From positions 23,589-87,588 of the forward strand of contig BBXU01000292.1 in NCBI GenBank assembly GCA_001598975.1: DNA of 64,000 bases, read 5' to 3'. Source of the DNA: Parachlorella kessleri (taxonomy: Eukaryota > Chlorophyta > Trebouxiophyceae > Chlorellales > Chlorellaceae). A model generated the notes under the pieces. It was not told the origin of the DNA. It made no database searches and saw nothing but the letters and a program-made list of their open reading frames with translations. Every line of letters starts with the position of its first letter. Within the stretch, counting starts at the first letter, position 1. Shown here piece after piece: positions 35,838-47,847 of this stretch. Position numbers and translations under genes: made by a program.

Positions 35838-38800
35838 TCATCCACTGGAGGTCCAGGGGCTCGGCTGCTGCCTGGCTGCCGCAAGCACACCAGCCTCCTG
35901 GTGCGCAAAAGGTGACCCGGCATCGCTTGCCGCAGACCCGGCCACTGGCAGGCTCAGCCCAGTGGCAGCCAGCAATCCACCCGAGTCGAAGCTTGCGCTT
36001 CCAAGCGCACCGGCCAAGGGCTGGCCCTTGAGGCTAGCCAGCAGGCTTGGTGAGGGTGCCGATGGCACAGCAGCGGCTGCCGGCAAGTAGTCAGCAATAG
36101 GGTGGAACGCGGGAATGCCAGGGGAGTGAGCAACATCGTCCAGCAGGCTGCTGGAGAAGAGACTGCCGCCACCCCAGTGGCTGTACACAGAGTTGATGCT
36201 GCTGGGAGCGCTTGCCGCCACCTCCTGGGGCCCTGCAGATGCGTACGCGCCTTCTCCCCCAATGCCAAATCCCAGGCCGCCAGGGCCGGCTTGCAGGCCG
36301 CCTGCAGACAGCGCAACAAAGCCGGCCGGCAGCTCCGCCATGCCGCTGCTGTACTTGGCACGAGCGTGGGCTGCGGTCGCCGCTGCGCTGGCAGCCATGG
36401 CATGCTGCACCTGCTGCCGTGTGGCTGCCAGCTGTGCCAGCGTTTCTGCCAACTCAGCACGCGTGGCGTGCAGCTCAGTGCACAGCTCTGCTGCGGCGCT
36501 GGCGCTCTGCTCTGCCTGCTGCGCCCGCTGGACCCGACTGACTTCCAGCTCGATCTTGCAGGCGTCCAGGGACTTCTGCACAGAGTCCTTCTCCACAGTA
36601 AGAGCCTCCGCCTGCATGGGGCAAGCAAGAGGATTAGGTGGACGACTTGGCAGGGGCTTACGTGCCCATGTGCGCATGTAAACAAAGGAGAGAGATTTAA
36701 ACAGCACAGGACACCAAGGTGCAAGGTTCGTAGAAGGCCTCGCGGGGCACAGTAGCATACCTAACCACGTCCGCCGCCCTTCCAAAGCATAATGTGGTGC
36801 TGTCACTACCACGTCTCACCTTGGCTTGTGCTGCACGCAAGTCTGCTGCCATCTGGGCTTCTGTTGCCTGCGCCGCCAGGACTCTCTCTTCAGCCTGCTG
36901 CTGTGCCAGGGCTAGGGAGGCTCGCTGCTTCTCCAGCTCCTCGGCCCGCGAAGCAGCTGCACGCACCATTTAGGTGCTTTGATGAAGTGACGACAAGTCA
37001 GGAGCCAGGCTGCCACAAGCTACCACCAGTCAACTGCTGGTAAGCAGAGCAGCACCCACTTGCTAAGGAGGGTGCATGATGTGTGCATTGTATGCGCCTC
37101 TGGAAGGCTTATAGCTGCATCCAAGCAGGGTGCCTCCTCACCTGCGCCTGCCAGCTCTGCGCGTTCCTTCTCCTCCTTTCTACTGCGAGCCTCAGCTGCT
37201 TCGCGGCGCTTGGCTTCTTGCTTCACTGCGTGCTGCAGCTGCTGCACCGACTGCTGCAACTCCTGCAGCACACAGGGTGCCTAACCGGTTTAGCCTCCAG
37301 CATTATTGTGTGTGGATGCGCCGGGTGCTCTGACAGGTGTGCTGCATGCCGACACACAACACATGCAAGCATAACTACTACACAAGACGCACATCGAGTT
37401 CACAGGCGTGCAGATTCTCCGTGCGTCGTTCCCCATGCCCAAAGGCTTGCGCGCCATGAGTCACCTTCCCAGCATGAGAGCTGACCTGCAATCCCCCCGA
37501 AGTATCGATCTCATGGGCTATCATCCAAGATGCCCCTGAGGGCTCCAACCAACCTGCTCCCGCAGCGAAGCGGCCTGTGCCTCTGCCTCAGCAGCCGCAG
37601 CGCGTCGCTCCAAGTCTCGCTTATGCACGGCTTCCTGGTACGAGCACTCCTTCAGGCGGGCCAGGCTCTTCTCAAAGTCCCGCAACCGCTTCTCCATGCC
37701 CTCTTTCTCCGCCTGCATGAGTGATGCAGCATGTGTGTGAGGGAGGCTGGACAAAGCGAATGTTCGACTGCTATGAGTGCTTGCCAGCACCCAAGGCAAT
37801 TGAGGCTATGCAACTTTCCCACTTCATATCTTAACGCTGGCTGTATGTTATAACTCTCACATGCGCCTTGGAGGATCCCTGATAATGGTATTTGGACCAC
37901 ACCCCAGCAGAAACTTCAGGCTTACATTTGCACAATGGCATGCCATAAGCCATGCAAGTCCATGTACACCAGCGCCAACACTGCCAGCTCACCCGCAGGC
38001 CCTGCACCTCGGCTGCCAGCTTGGCCGCTTCTTCCTTCACAGGCCTCTCTGTCTCCCCGACACGCCGGATGAGCTGGCCAATGCGCTTGTCCGCCCACTC
38101 TCGGTGAACCTGCAGGCTGGCAAGCTGTTCCTGCAGCCGCTGCCACTCAGCTGCCCAAGGCTCTGGTGGCGCGCCAAGGCTGGCCGCCACAGTTGCCGGA
38201 CAATCCTTCAGGCTTGCCGCCGCCACACTGCTAGCTGCTTGCAGTGGCTGCGCTGCTTCTCCCGCATCGCTGCTAAATGTGCCGCTGGCGGCTGAGCAGT
38301 CGGGCATGGCTTGGCTGTCTGATGCTGGCTGCCTTGCTGCAGCGTTCTGCTGCCTCTTGCTACTAGCCTCTTGGCTGAGGCCAACTCCTGCTGTCTCCAC
38401 TGCTGCTCGCTCGCTGGAGCCGCTTTCCACACCACCCGCCTCAGAGGCTCCTGCTCCTGCCAGCAGAGCAGCCTCAGAAGGCTTGGTGTCGCATGCAGCG
38501 GCTGCAGCTACTGATGGTTGGGAACCACCCAGCGGCGAAGATGGTTGGCATGGTGACGCCAGCTCGTGAGGGACAGCGCCTGAACCAGAGGCCGCCACCT
38601 GGTCTGCAGGGGTGGAAGATGCCCGCCGCAGGTTGGCCAGCGTCTGCATGGCCTTGGAGAGCTGGCCCTGCAAGGCAATGCCAGGTATGCCTAGGACGCG
38701 ATGCATTTGAATGTTTTGCCGTGCAGGGCTGCCCTGATGGCAGATGGTACACTCTTTTCAAAAACAACAGATGATAACAACATTCATGCACCAAGAGGGT

Positions 38801-40387
38801 CTCATGGCCCTGTGGTGCAATGGCACCCACACTAAAATTGCAATGTCATGCAGTGCCTGCCAGCAGGATGAGCTGCTGCACCTCCGAACAGCAAAATTTC
38901 ACCTGAAGGCCAGCCATCTGCTGTGCCATGCGCTCTGTGAAGGAGTTCTGGCGGGCAGAAGGCCTGGGCTCATCCTCTTTGGGCTCCTCTGCTTCCCTGC
39001 TGTCTCCGAGAGAGCTGCCACTGCTGGCATCATCGTGGAGGCCTTTAAACTCCTGCTGACCGGCTGTATGGCCCAAGATGCCCTGGCATGCTGCCGGTGC
39101 ATCAGTAGTGACAGCAGCTGGTGCAGCAGCATCTGTCAGTGCCGCACTGCCTGCTGGCAACTGGGGAGTGCTCTCGTCAAGCAAGGCTGCTGCTGCTGCT
39201 GGACCTCCCTCCTCGCCCTCGGCCACCCGCCAGTACCAGCTCAGCAGCTCATCTGCAGTCATGCTCGCTGGCCCCAAAAACGCTAGTAGCTCTGGCCTCC
39301 CGCAAACAGCTAGCCGTGCAAAGCTGCTTGATGCGCTGCCTTTGCTGACAACGCTGGGGCCGTTGCTACTGCTGTCAGCGACAGCATTGCTGGGACTGCC
39401 AGGGGTGATACCTGCATCCGCCTCGCCGCTGTCGCTGCCACTGCTGGCTGCGCCGGCATTTGGTGCCGCCGCTGCTGCTAGGGCGGCGGTCGCGCTGGCC
39501 AGCGGTGCGAAGGTAAGGTCGAAGGCTGTGAGCAGGGTGGAGGTACTGCTTGGGTCCATGGCTGGCCCATCCGCTCCTTCCGCCTTTGGCAGCCGTTCGA
39601 CAAGGCCCACTACAATCTCACTCAGGTACCGCAGAAGCTCAAGTGGATGCAATGGCCTGCAGGAACAGCGAATTCTGTCTGCCACTATCAAGGTGCCCAC
39701 AAGCACTGACGATAAAGTGCTTTCTCAGACAGCCACAACACCACGTTTGGGCATCGCCAAACAACCGTTGCACCCCAACGTGCCCGAACACCACCTGCCT
39801 GTCAATTGAGCGAAGGTCATGCCGCCGCACCCATTTCAGGGCTGAATCTGCATTGCATAGAAGGCGGACAGCTATGATGCAATATGTTCCATCAGCTGTA
39901 GCAGCGCATGAACCAAAGGTGGAAGCAGCACAACCTCTCGACAGGCAGCACCAAACAGGCCTTAAACCTCAAGACAGGCACAGTCCTTACCTAGTGTGAC
40001 TTCTTTCTTCACGTTATGGACCTCCAAGCACGCGCGCTGTGCCACATAATCGCTGTAGCCATGAGCTCTCAGCCGCTCCAGCACCTGTCTGGCTTTGACA
40101 GCCTCCAGCAACTCGTTCACCCGCTGCAACCAGGGAAGAAGGAATGGGAGGGTTCTCTGAGCCTGTGTCTAGCTTGCCAAAGTGCCTGTGAAGTTCCCTA
40201 GCACGTACTCAGAGCTTCAAACCCTGGCACAAGGCAAGCAGTGGGGGGTTCTGGGCGTCGGTTGTGCATGTCCAAGGATCAGGCTCGCCAGGGCAGTCAC
40301 CTCTACCAGAGCTACTTCGTCACTTATCGCCACGCCAGGTCTAGTAGAAGACGTTGTCGACACAGGCTGCTTTCTATGCTTGCCCAT
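35838..40387 (-). CDS. Large coiled-coil protein, function unknown (G)
   Basis: Exons (complement): 40301-40387, 39991-40123, 38903-39678, 37993-38667, 37554-37712, 37142-37262, 36820-36956, 35838-36611; phases agree throughout and sum to 954 codons. The start is ATG 40387 (ATG 40402 is also in frame). About 100 N-terminal residues are ordered and helix-prone (RVNELLEAVKAR, LLRYLSEIVVGLVERLP). Residues 110-330 are Ser/Ala-rich and acidic, likely disordered. From about 500 to 785 there are heptad-like coiled coils rich in Glu, Lys, Gln and Ala (for example KEGMEKRLRDFEKSLARLK). The last 170 residues are Ala/Gly/Ser-rich. I do not recognise a family. A structural or trafficking scaffold is possible, but nothing in the sequence proves it. 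The donor after 37554 is GTTGGT, unusual. The acceptor of exon 3 was chosen because only it keeps the frame. Confidence 0.75.
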
Positions 40388-41394
40388 GCTTGCTCTGATC
40401 AAACAAATCTAGAGGTTGGAGAGGCAGCGAAACTATCCTAGGATACTGTAGCAAACTACTGGCGTGCCTTGTGGCTTTGGTTTTACGCATGGTGAAGATG
40501 ATACCCTCCCAAAGCCAGCGTCGCATGCACCGCATGGCGCGCTTTGAACCTTCCCAGCTGCCACCCTTCGGCACGACAGAGCCGTCAAGAACGCATGCAA
40601 CTGGTCAGATTCTAGCCGTCGTGCGGGGCAGATAAGGATGTCAGCTTCGCACCTTTAAAAGGGGTTGCACCCACCCTTGACTTGTGGGTGTAACATGGCA
40701 TCAACTTGTATAGTGCAGGGGCTGCTATGTCTGCTTTCAGGCTCACCAGATCTGTGGCTGTGCTGGCACATGTGCTACATGGTGTACACATGAGCAAACA
40801 AAGACAACAACTGTACGAAGTCTAAGTGGATACACTGTAGGCGAAACCCTTGTCACAAGCATCGCCACCTGCAGCCGACTAGCGAGAGAGCTCAGCATAT
40901 GCAACTGATGGGAGCGACAATGAAATGATTAACATTTGCACGACAACGCACATGGCAAAGGAGGCAAAGTAAAGGTCGTCAGGTCACTTCTCTATATTCA
41001 AACATGACACTCAAAGGTCTTAGAAATTTGCAGCATCTCACACTCCTTGTATGTACTGAGCACAACAGCTTGCCCCTCAGGTACAAAATTATGGCTACTG
41101 GGCCTGGTGCACGTTAAACCCTGCCCCTCAATAGCCCATCTGGTGGTCCACTATGCCACGCAGCTGCATCACAAACACAGATGGCACAGGCAGACCAAGT
41201 ACTAGGCGGGCAAGGTAGACACTGCAATCCCATGCTGCTTGGCCATTGGGCCAATGCCAAGCTTCTGCTCGCTGCTGGCAGTGCTGCTGACTGCGTAGCA
41301 ACGCCACCCTTCCAGCATGGAAGCCCACAGCAGGTTCAGCTCGTCTTACCACCCACGTAGTCTCGTCCCACTACTCGTTGATGACATGACCAGC
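40388..41394. other. Spacer upstream of G and downstream of H
   Basis: Both neighbours are on the minus strand, so this should hold the G promoter and 5' UTR and the H 3' UTR. Some minus-strand text near 40470-40570 is open (for example RAMRCMRRWLWEG) and could be an unplaced 5' exon or UTR of G. I cannot join it with correct splice phases. Confidence 0.4.
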
Positions 41395-44300
41395 CTAGGA
41401 GATGACCAGCCTTAGCAGGTCGGTAGGCGTCACCACCCCACAGGCCTTGCCCTCGCCATCCACAACCCACACGCGGTGCTTGCGGTACTCGACAAGGCTC
41501 TCAATGACCTGGCGCAGAGGCGTGTCGGGGGTTGCGGTCACCAGCGGCAGCACCGACAGCGCCTCTGCCCAGCGGCCCTCCTGCAAGTCCAGGCATACTT
41601 GCTCTCCTTAAGCCTGTCCCAGGCTTCCTCCCCATGTTACCATCTTGATGGATTTGGCGCATGGAACCTGGGGATGCTTGCTCTGCTTAGGCCTTGTCAC
41701 AGGCTTCCTTCCTATATAACCATTGTGATGATTTGTCGCATGTAACCTGGGTGCTGCAGCCAGTAGCGCTGCGCCTCCACCACAGGCGGTTGATGCCAGT
41801 TGGAGGTGCCTCGACTGCAGCCTCTGTGATCCCATGCCACACCCATTGGCTCTGCCGGTCCTGCACACACAACCTCTCCCTCCACAACCCCACACGCACG
41901 GCTGCAGCCCCGGTGCTTCCCAACGGACTGCCCCGAGCTCCAGTGTTACAAACTGGGCACACACCTTGATGGCTGCCGGCAGGTTGTCCAACAGGACATC
42001 CTCCCATGAGATCCCCTTCTTGTTTTGCAGCAGTACAAAGGCGCCAATGGGCAGCGCCAGGGCGCCAAACCTGCGCGGGTCACTGCCGGCCACGGCACGC
42101 GCTCAGCAGCGGCGGCTCAGTCAGACAGCAGTGGTAGCTATGGGCATGGTGCATGGGAGGTCCTGTGCTGGTTTAGGTCAAGATTCTGCTGCTGTTGCGG
42201 ATAGGCTGGCGGATGACATGAAAGAGCCAACCCCAATGATGGACTAAACCAGGGTGCCAAGGACAGCTGGCCAGCTGTCCGCTGCTCACACCGAAAGCCT
42301 TACGGCTGACGCTCAATGTCCTCAGGCGTGTAGCTAGCCCATGTCATGCAACCAGTGACACAGCTTCATAACCCAAGTGTCCCTCCAGAACCATGCTACG
42401 CACGCTGAGCATGCCATGCTGAGCCCACCAACCTGTCGGGTGTGAGGCCGCGCAAGTCGGACATCGACAGGTTGCCCACCAGGGGCCCCCCGGGGGTCTC
42501 CGTGATGGCTATGCCAGACAGCTGGCGCTTGTGCATGAGCGCAAACACTGGAAAGCAGAGGCACCACAGGGCAGGCGGGAGGTGGCTATAGATGGCTTGA
42601 CAGTAGGTGACTAAAAAGCCCATGTTGGAGTGCCATAACAACCGCTCTTTGTGAATGCCTCCACTCTTATCACATATGTTCAGGCTATGGCTCCCGCCCG
42701 GCAGCGACAACCTTCACCCAGCTGCCACACAGCCCTTGCACTCCAAGCTCTGCTCCACCTCTCATGTGAGGCTACACACACCTGCGGCCACCCCAGCCCG
42801 ACACGCCTGCCGCTCACCTGACAGTGCAGGTGTGTCAGCCGTCACCGAGTTGACGGACCCCTGCACCAGCCCCAGGTCCTTGATAGAGCGGCCAAAGGCA
42901 GAGTCCAGCCGGTCAATGTTGGCCAGCAGGAACCGTAGCACATCCGTCTGGCTGATGATGTCAGTGATGCGCCTGCAACGGGGAGGGAATTGTGGGTGGT
43001 GTCACTAAGACCTCGTCGGCGGGATGCGTGCAATGCAAGGCGTAGGAATGGTGCGCACGGAAGGCGGGGGAGTGCCATGCTGACGGGCCAGCTGGTCTAA
43101 GAGCTTTAGGTGTTCGTGCAGCTGAGGTTGGCAGGCAGCATGGACGCAGCCTAAAAAGAGCTGCAGCTACAACGTTACATGCCATGGCCGTATCCACGCA
43201 GAGTGGGAGCTGCTTTGCCAAGGAGAGTGAGACACACGGCACCTATACTATTACACCATGACAAGCCAGCCAGTGAGGGAGGACAAGCTGCATACGGGCT
43301 CACCACTCTGGGATGGGCCCGTCGGGCGTCTGCTCGCCTGCAGAGTGGCGATAGCAAGGCAGGTTGTTTTGTTGGCTTGTGTGAGGTTACATGCGCTCCA
43401 AGCAAAAGGCACATGGACATCACAAAAAGAGCCCCACCTTACCAGCAGCACTATTTCATATAAGTTTTGGTGTACCAAACGCACACTGTCAGCGGACCTT
43501 CCTTAGCTCACCCGGCAGTATGTCAAAGACAGCCACCCGGTGGTGCACGCGGAGGTGGTGGTGGGGGCTGTGCAGCTTAGCCGGAATCCCCACACGAAAT
43601 CCCGACTCCACGACCTCCAGCAGATTGGACTCGGCATCCCCTGCAGCAACGTAAAGGATGGGGCGGCGCATGTGGCTGAGAGGCTCAAGACCCATGAATG
43701 CTCTTCTTTCTTGCCTACATCTAATCACCCGCGACCTAGCTGCCTGGCAGTGCATATCTCTGCCTTGGTCTACAGCAGAACCAGAAGGTAGAATCGGACA
43801 AAATGGTAATGCGCACACATGCCAGTTAGGAACACCCCTTGCTCACCCCCCTCCCCTTCACAGGTTGCCCTTACGCAGCAGATACACAGTCTTTGACAGC
43901 CTACCAGCCCCTGGGGCCTGCTCACCCTTGAACCACAGGTCGCCCCCATGCAGCAGCGAGCTGAGGTTCTTGGCCGTGAACTCAACCCCCACAGACTGCA
44001 GCTCCGAGATGGACAGCCGCTTGTGGCTTTTGAGGTAGTCCTGCTCAAGCAGCTCAGGGTACACCCCTGCAGACACCAGCTCCGAAGGAGCAAGACTTGG
44101 CTTTTGCAAATACTTGACTTGTTGCCCCTGCATGACTTTGTTGTCTACACACTGGCTGCCAAGATCTAGCAAGCGCGGGTAGCAAGCGTACCCAAGAACA
44201 AAAGTATCCGTTGCAGCTGGCCCAGCTCCTCATCACAAACACCACAAAGTGAGCCCACACCCGCTCCTGTCTGCATTTCCCACCGCACTGCCTACTGAAA

Positions 44301-45049
44301 CTCTCCACCGGCCACTACCAACTCATTCTTAGCACAGCAATGGCATGAGCTGTGGGCTGCTGCCCTGCCTCCTACCTCGTATCAGGCCCTTGAGCAGGTC
44401 CGCCACGTCGATCATGCCCACATACTCCCCACTAACAGCGTCGCTCACTGGGGCCGCCAGCACGTTGTACGCCGCCAGTTGCTGCACACAGTGAACGGAG
44501 CGCAGAAGGTATAGAGGCTGTGCACTGGTCGGTTTGTTATCTGGCCAGACCTAGCAGTTAATGATCTCAGGACAACTATAGGCAGTGCATCTGTGCTGGG
44601 CGGATACCACAATATGGAGGACCAAGACACACACTGCCCACACTCACTCAGGAGGCGCAGCTCACGCCATTGAGCTCCTAGGTTCTCACCCGCATGGCAT
44701 GCCCCACTGAGTCGGTGGTGCTGAACTTCACCAGCTCCGGCGGCTTGGACGGCCCCGCTAATGGCCTGCAGTATGCAGCTAGCATTAGGCGCAGGAAGGA
44801 CATGCCACATACAAGGCAGCCCAGCCAATTGGGCCCCACAAGATGGCCCTCCCCAAAGCACGGGTTTCCTGGAGCTCATCTAACACCAAATTTGGGCAGT
44901 CTTTTCCAAAGAATGGAAGCAGACGAGCAGGCAGCCAGTGGGTGGCCTTACCCTGAAAGGGCATCCAGCTCGCCTAGGAACTTCCCCAGCGACTCCCTCT
45001 CCAACAGGTTCTTGGCGTTGAAGAATGGTGCGCTATACATGCCCGGCAT
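41395..45049 (-). CDS. Four-CBS-domain protein, AMPK/SnRK1 gamma-like (H)
   Basis: Exons (complement): 44952-45049, 44690-44765, 44376-44481, 43926-44066, 43512-43640, 43304-43337, 42818-42972, 42433-42547, 41965-42070, 41395-41580; 382 codons, all phases consistent, one 34-nt micro-exon. CBS1 spans about 44-92 (VGHAMRQLAAYNVLAAPVSD, then GEYVGMIDVADLL). CBS2 spans about 142-215 (ITDIISQTDVLRFL). CBS3 spans about 222-284 (ALMHKRQLSGIAI, GNLSMSDLRGL). CBS4 spans about 325-381 (VIESLVEYRKHRVWVVD, GVVTPTDLLRLV). Tandem CBS pairs bind adenine nucleotides. Four in about 380 residues match plant PV42/SNF4-like proteins and AMPK gamma subunits, so it may sense AMP/ATP or regulate an SnRK kinase; ligand binding is not shown. 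The start at ATG 45049 is the first in frame; ATG 45040 is an alternative. Divergent from I1. Confidence 0.85.
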
Positions 45050-45550
45050 TCTTAGGGGCAACTTTTTCCAGCTGTTGGAATTTTTGCCACAGCTGCTCGC
45101 CTCCGTTAGACTTGAAGGGATGATGACCCCTCCTCACATCACTTGCGAGGACCTTGAACGGTAGGGCTGAGCAGTACAAAAGAAGCCTTCTGTCTTGTGA
45201 TCCAAATGCAACGTAAGTCACACGCAAAGGGCAGTCAAATACGCGACCTGCGCCCCCGTTAGTAACCAGGCTGAGGTGTCCAACACGTAGCCGAAAAGCG
45301 AGAGTTCCCAGCAGCCGAATAGTCTAGCGCAGGGGTGTTTTACCTTGGGTTTGGGTGCTCGATGGGCGGTTGACGTCAGGAAGGATGAATACCAGAAGAT
45401 CCCTCCAACCCCCTGCTGTGAGTGACGCAAAGCACGTGCCGGAACTAGCCGAAAACACCCCATGGGCCGATGGCTGGTAGGACTAGGAATCTGCGATTTC
45501 CAACACGTTCCTAGAAGAGTGCGCAACCTTCGCGATATCACCGAAACATC
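45050..45550. promoter_or_regulatory. Bidirectional promoter spacer of H and I1
   Basis: Separates divergent start codons at 45049 and 45551. It contains a perfect TGACGTCA palindrome (45371-45378) and a CACGTG palindrome (45433-45438), 55 bp apart. These are the classic ACGT-core sites of bZIP and bHLH factors. Co-regulation of the two genes is inferred. Confidence 0.55.
45371..45378. promoter_or_regulatory. TGACGTCA palindrome (bZIP/CRE-type site)
   Basis: Exact 8-bp palindrome in the H/I1 spacer. TGACGTCA is a strong binding site for CREB/ATF and plant TGA-type bZIP factors. Occupancy is unknown. Confidence 0.5.
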
Positions 45551-46895
45551 ATGAGCATGGCCACGGGCAGCGGCGCCATCAACAGCAAGGTTGGCAGACA
45601 GTGCAAAGTTTGTAGCAGTCTCTGCTTCATGGTATTGAGGCGGACCTGGTCGCAGGGGGTTTGGGTTCTGTTGCACCTGGCGGAATACAGGAAGGATCGA
45701 AGGTCGTGTTAGAAGCTGTGGCACCCAACGTGTGACCTTATATAAGTGGCAGTCAGCACACTTTGAGTTTCTGGAATTTTGTAACCGGGTTGCAGTCTGT
45801 TGAGCTGGTCATTTTTCCAGCGTGCTACCCTCTGCCTATACAAGGCTGGTTCAGTGCACAAACCGCACTCTTGAGTTTGTGTGTGCAGACGAAAAGGGAG
45901 CATGATAGACACGACGGCACAGGTCGCGGGTGAGTCGTGTGGGTCGATCTACCTCCTGCCCTTAGGCTGCTTTACTGACGGCGACATTCTCTTGTTGAGA
46001 AACACAGTCTGGCCCGGAGCCGGCATTTTGTGGAGCCTTATTGCAACCCCGCGGAGAAGTGCCTTGCAGGCACGAAGGTCCTGCTAAGCATGGAGGAGGC
46101 AAGGGTAACTGGGGTGCACCCGGATCCGAGTATCAAGAGTGAGTATGAAAAGTGCACCCACCTTGCTGTTTGTGAACTACATTCTTGCCACATGCATTTC
46201 ATTCAGGTGTAAGTGCGACAGGCATGTGGCTTGTTCGTATCTGTTGGGCATTGACGCCACTACCTGTGCCACTGTCAGGACCTGTGGTTCAAGCCCCTTG
46301 CTGCAACTTGTCCCATGTTTGCCAGACAGGCCAGCTCCTTGTGACCACCCCCCTCAGACTCTGTCTTTCGCGCACCCGTCAGTGAGGCCCTCCCACTTGC
46401 CTGCTTCTGACTAATGTCCGTGGCCTGTAAACAGGGATGTTGACCACGAGGTCCAGAGGTCTCTGGAGGCGGAGGCAGCCATTGATGCAACAGGCCCTGA
46501 CAGGGTCTCTGCTGCTGACCTCCCTGCGGATGACAAGGTGGGAGCCTTTGGCTGCCTGGCAGGCCGGCTGGGCGTGCATTGATTAGGCAGACCTTTTCTA
46601 GCCCAGCAGGGAGAGGTGCCCCACCCATCGCCCTGGATAGAGATTGTGAAACAAGCCATGTCAGCAGGCACGGCTGCACGGGGGACTGGCCACCCTGCAG
46701 TGGAGGGTTTGGACTTGTAGGGGACGTGTAAGACTAGATGGGTCTACTGCTCTGCTGTTGGCAGGGCCCTTGTCATGTAAGGCATACATTTCTTGCAAAG
46801 TCGTTGAGGTCCATACCAAACCTTTGCACTGCCCCTCGTGGCTGCAGCTGATGACTCTGGATGAGTACGAGAAGCAGCAAGCACAGAAGAAATGA
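45551..46895 (+). CDS. Small Stf2/Tma10-SERBP1-type ribosome-associated protein (I1)
   Basis: Exons: 45551-45589, 45889-45929, 46070-46138, 46435-46537, 46848-46895; total 300 nt, 99 aa, phases consistent. Residues about 14-50 read TKREHDRHDGTGRG then KHGGGKGNWG. This is the RSGTGRG..G.GNWG signature of the HABP4/SERBP1 (PAI-RBP1) family, and the SGKGNWG motif of yeast Stf2 and Tma10. The rest is acidic and ends in LDEYEKQQAQKK. Family members are small basic/acidic proteins that bind ribosomes or RNA, and SERBP1/Stm1 lodge in the mRNA channel of idle ribosomes. Exon 1 uses the rare donor AAG|GTTGGC and is the least certain part. ATG 45902 inside exon 2 gives wrong phases and was not used. 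TGTAA follows at 47081. Confidence 0.75.
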
Positions 46896-47449
46896 GCAAG
46901 GCCTTGCAGGGGACCACGCAAAGTTCATTGGGCAGTTTTGAATAGTGCAGACTCTGCTGTCCTTTTCAGTCCTCAGCTTTGTATCGCAGCCCGTGTTATG
47001 TAGTGATGAATGTCACTGTGACTGTAGGCAGCTGCTCCCTGGCAGAAGGCAAACCCGTGCCACCCTGCTGTATGCCGCTGTGTAAGTACCTAGGCATATA
47101 GCGACTGAAATCAGTTTTCCTGTTGGCGCTACCCTCGGTTCGCATATGTAACGCTTCCGACTACAACCTACGTGGCTGGTGTATACCTTTCCAGGTCCAG
47201 CAAAGTGCACCTCGTTATGGCGTGCTATATGCTGAACTCGGTGTAAACACCCACAATTTTACAGCAGCAGGGGCTGTGCGAGGTCCCCCCCCCCCCGGCT
47301 GGCCTTAGTCACAGGTATTGCAAGAGACTAAATTCCTCCTTCCGCCTGCCAACGAGCATTGATCGCGCAATTTGACGTAGTAGGACAGGCGCCCCCATCT
47401 GAGACTAGAAGAGGAACGAAGCCAGTGTCGGAGCTTCGTCTTGCCAAAC
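46896..47449. other. Spacer between I1 and I2
   Basis: Contains TGTAA at 47081-47085 (likely I1 polyadenylation signal) and a run of 12 C at 47285-47296. No exon is seen. Confidence 0.5.
47081..47085 (+). terminator. Polyadenylation motif TGTAA for I1
   Basis: TGTAA 186 nt after the I1 stop codon. Confidence 0.45.
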
Positions 47450-47729
47450 ATGGGGAAGGGAGGCACGCGCTTCGTGGGCGATGCCATTGGCGTGCGCGGT
47501 GGGAAGAAGAGAGGTGGGAACGTTAACGAGCCCAGGCAGTAGCCACAGTCTTCTCCTCCTCGCGAGCGTGGCACCATGGTGGGCATGTTTTCTTGCTGAC
47601 GCAGGGACAACCTTCAAGGACCTAAAGAAGGCAGGTGCTGCCAGTTTCTTGTACCGTGGGCCCCTGCCTGAGAAGAGGCTGCAGCAACCTGCAGTGCCGG
47701 CCAGCGGCTGGTTGCCAGAGCTGGACTGA
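47450..47729 (+). CDS. Small basic protein of unknown function, 62 aa (I2)
   Basis: Two exons, 47450-47513 and 47605-47729, joined in phase 1 (AGAG|GTGGGA and GACGCAG acceptor), 63 codons ending in TGA. The product begins MGKGGTRFVGDAIGVRGGKK, is Lys/Arg/Gly-rich, continues FKDLKKAGAASFLYRGPLP and ends WLPELD. I do not recognise it. The next gene's first ATG is only 118 bp further on and directly follows a good acceptor (GTGTAG|GAGATG). I2 could therefore be the 5' part of I3 if an unrecognised donor lies before the TGA. Confidence 0.5.
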
Positions 47730-47847
47730 GTAGCTCGTGCCGTGAATCATGTCGCACCTGCTTTGGGCCGTGCTCGGCGGCTCCAGGCAGCTCCACCCCA
47801 TGCAGCAGATTGGCCAGCCAGATGATGCTGCTTGGCTGGTGTAGGAG

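Noticed and set aside
35838..40387. Gene G as a CCDC22-type protein
   Set aside because: Only a short stretch (LLRYLSEIVVGLVERLP) recalls it; the N-terminus and overall order do not match well enough to claim homology.
45902..45929. ATG 45902 as the start of I1
   Set aside because: It leaves the exon in phase 1, which breaks the frame into the GNWG exon; the other frame gives the recognised family signature and continuous phases.
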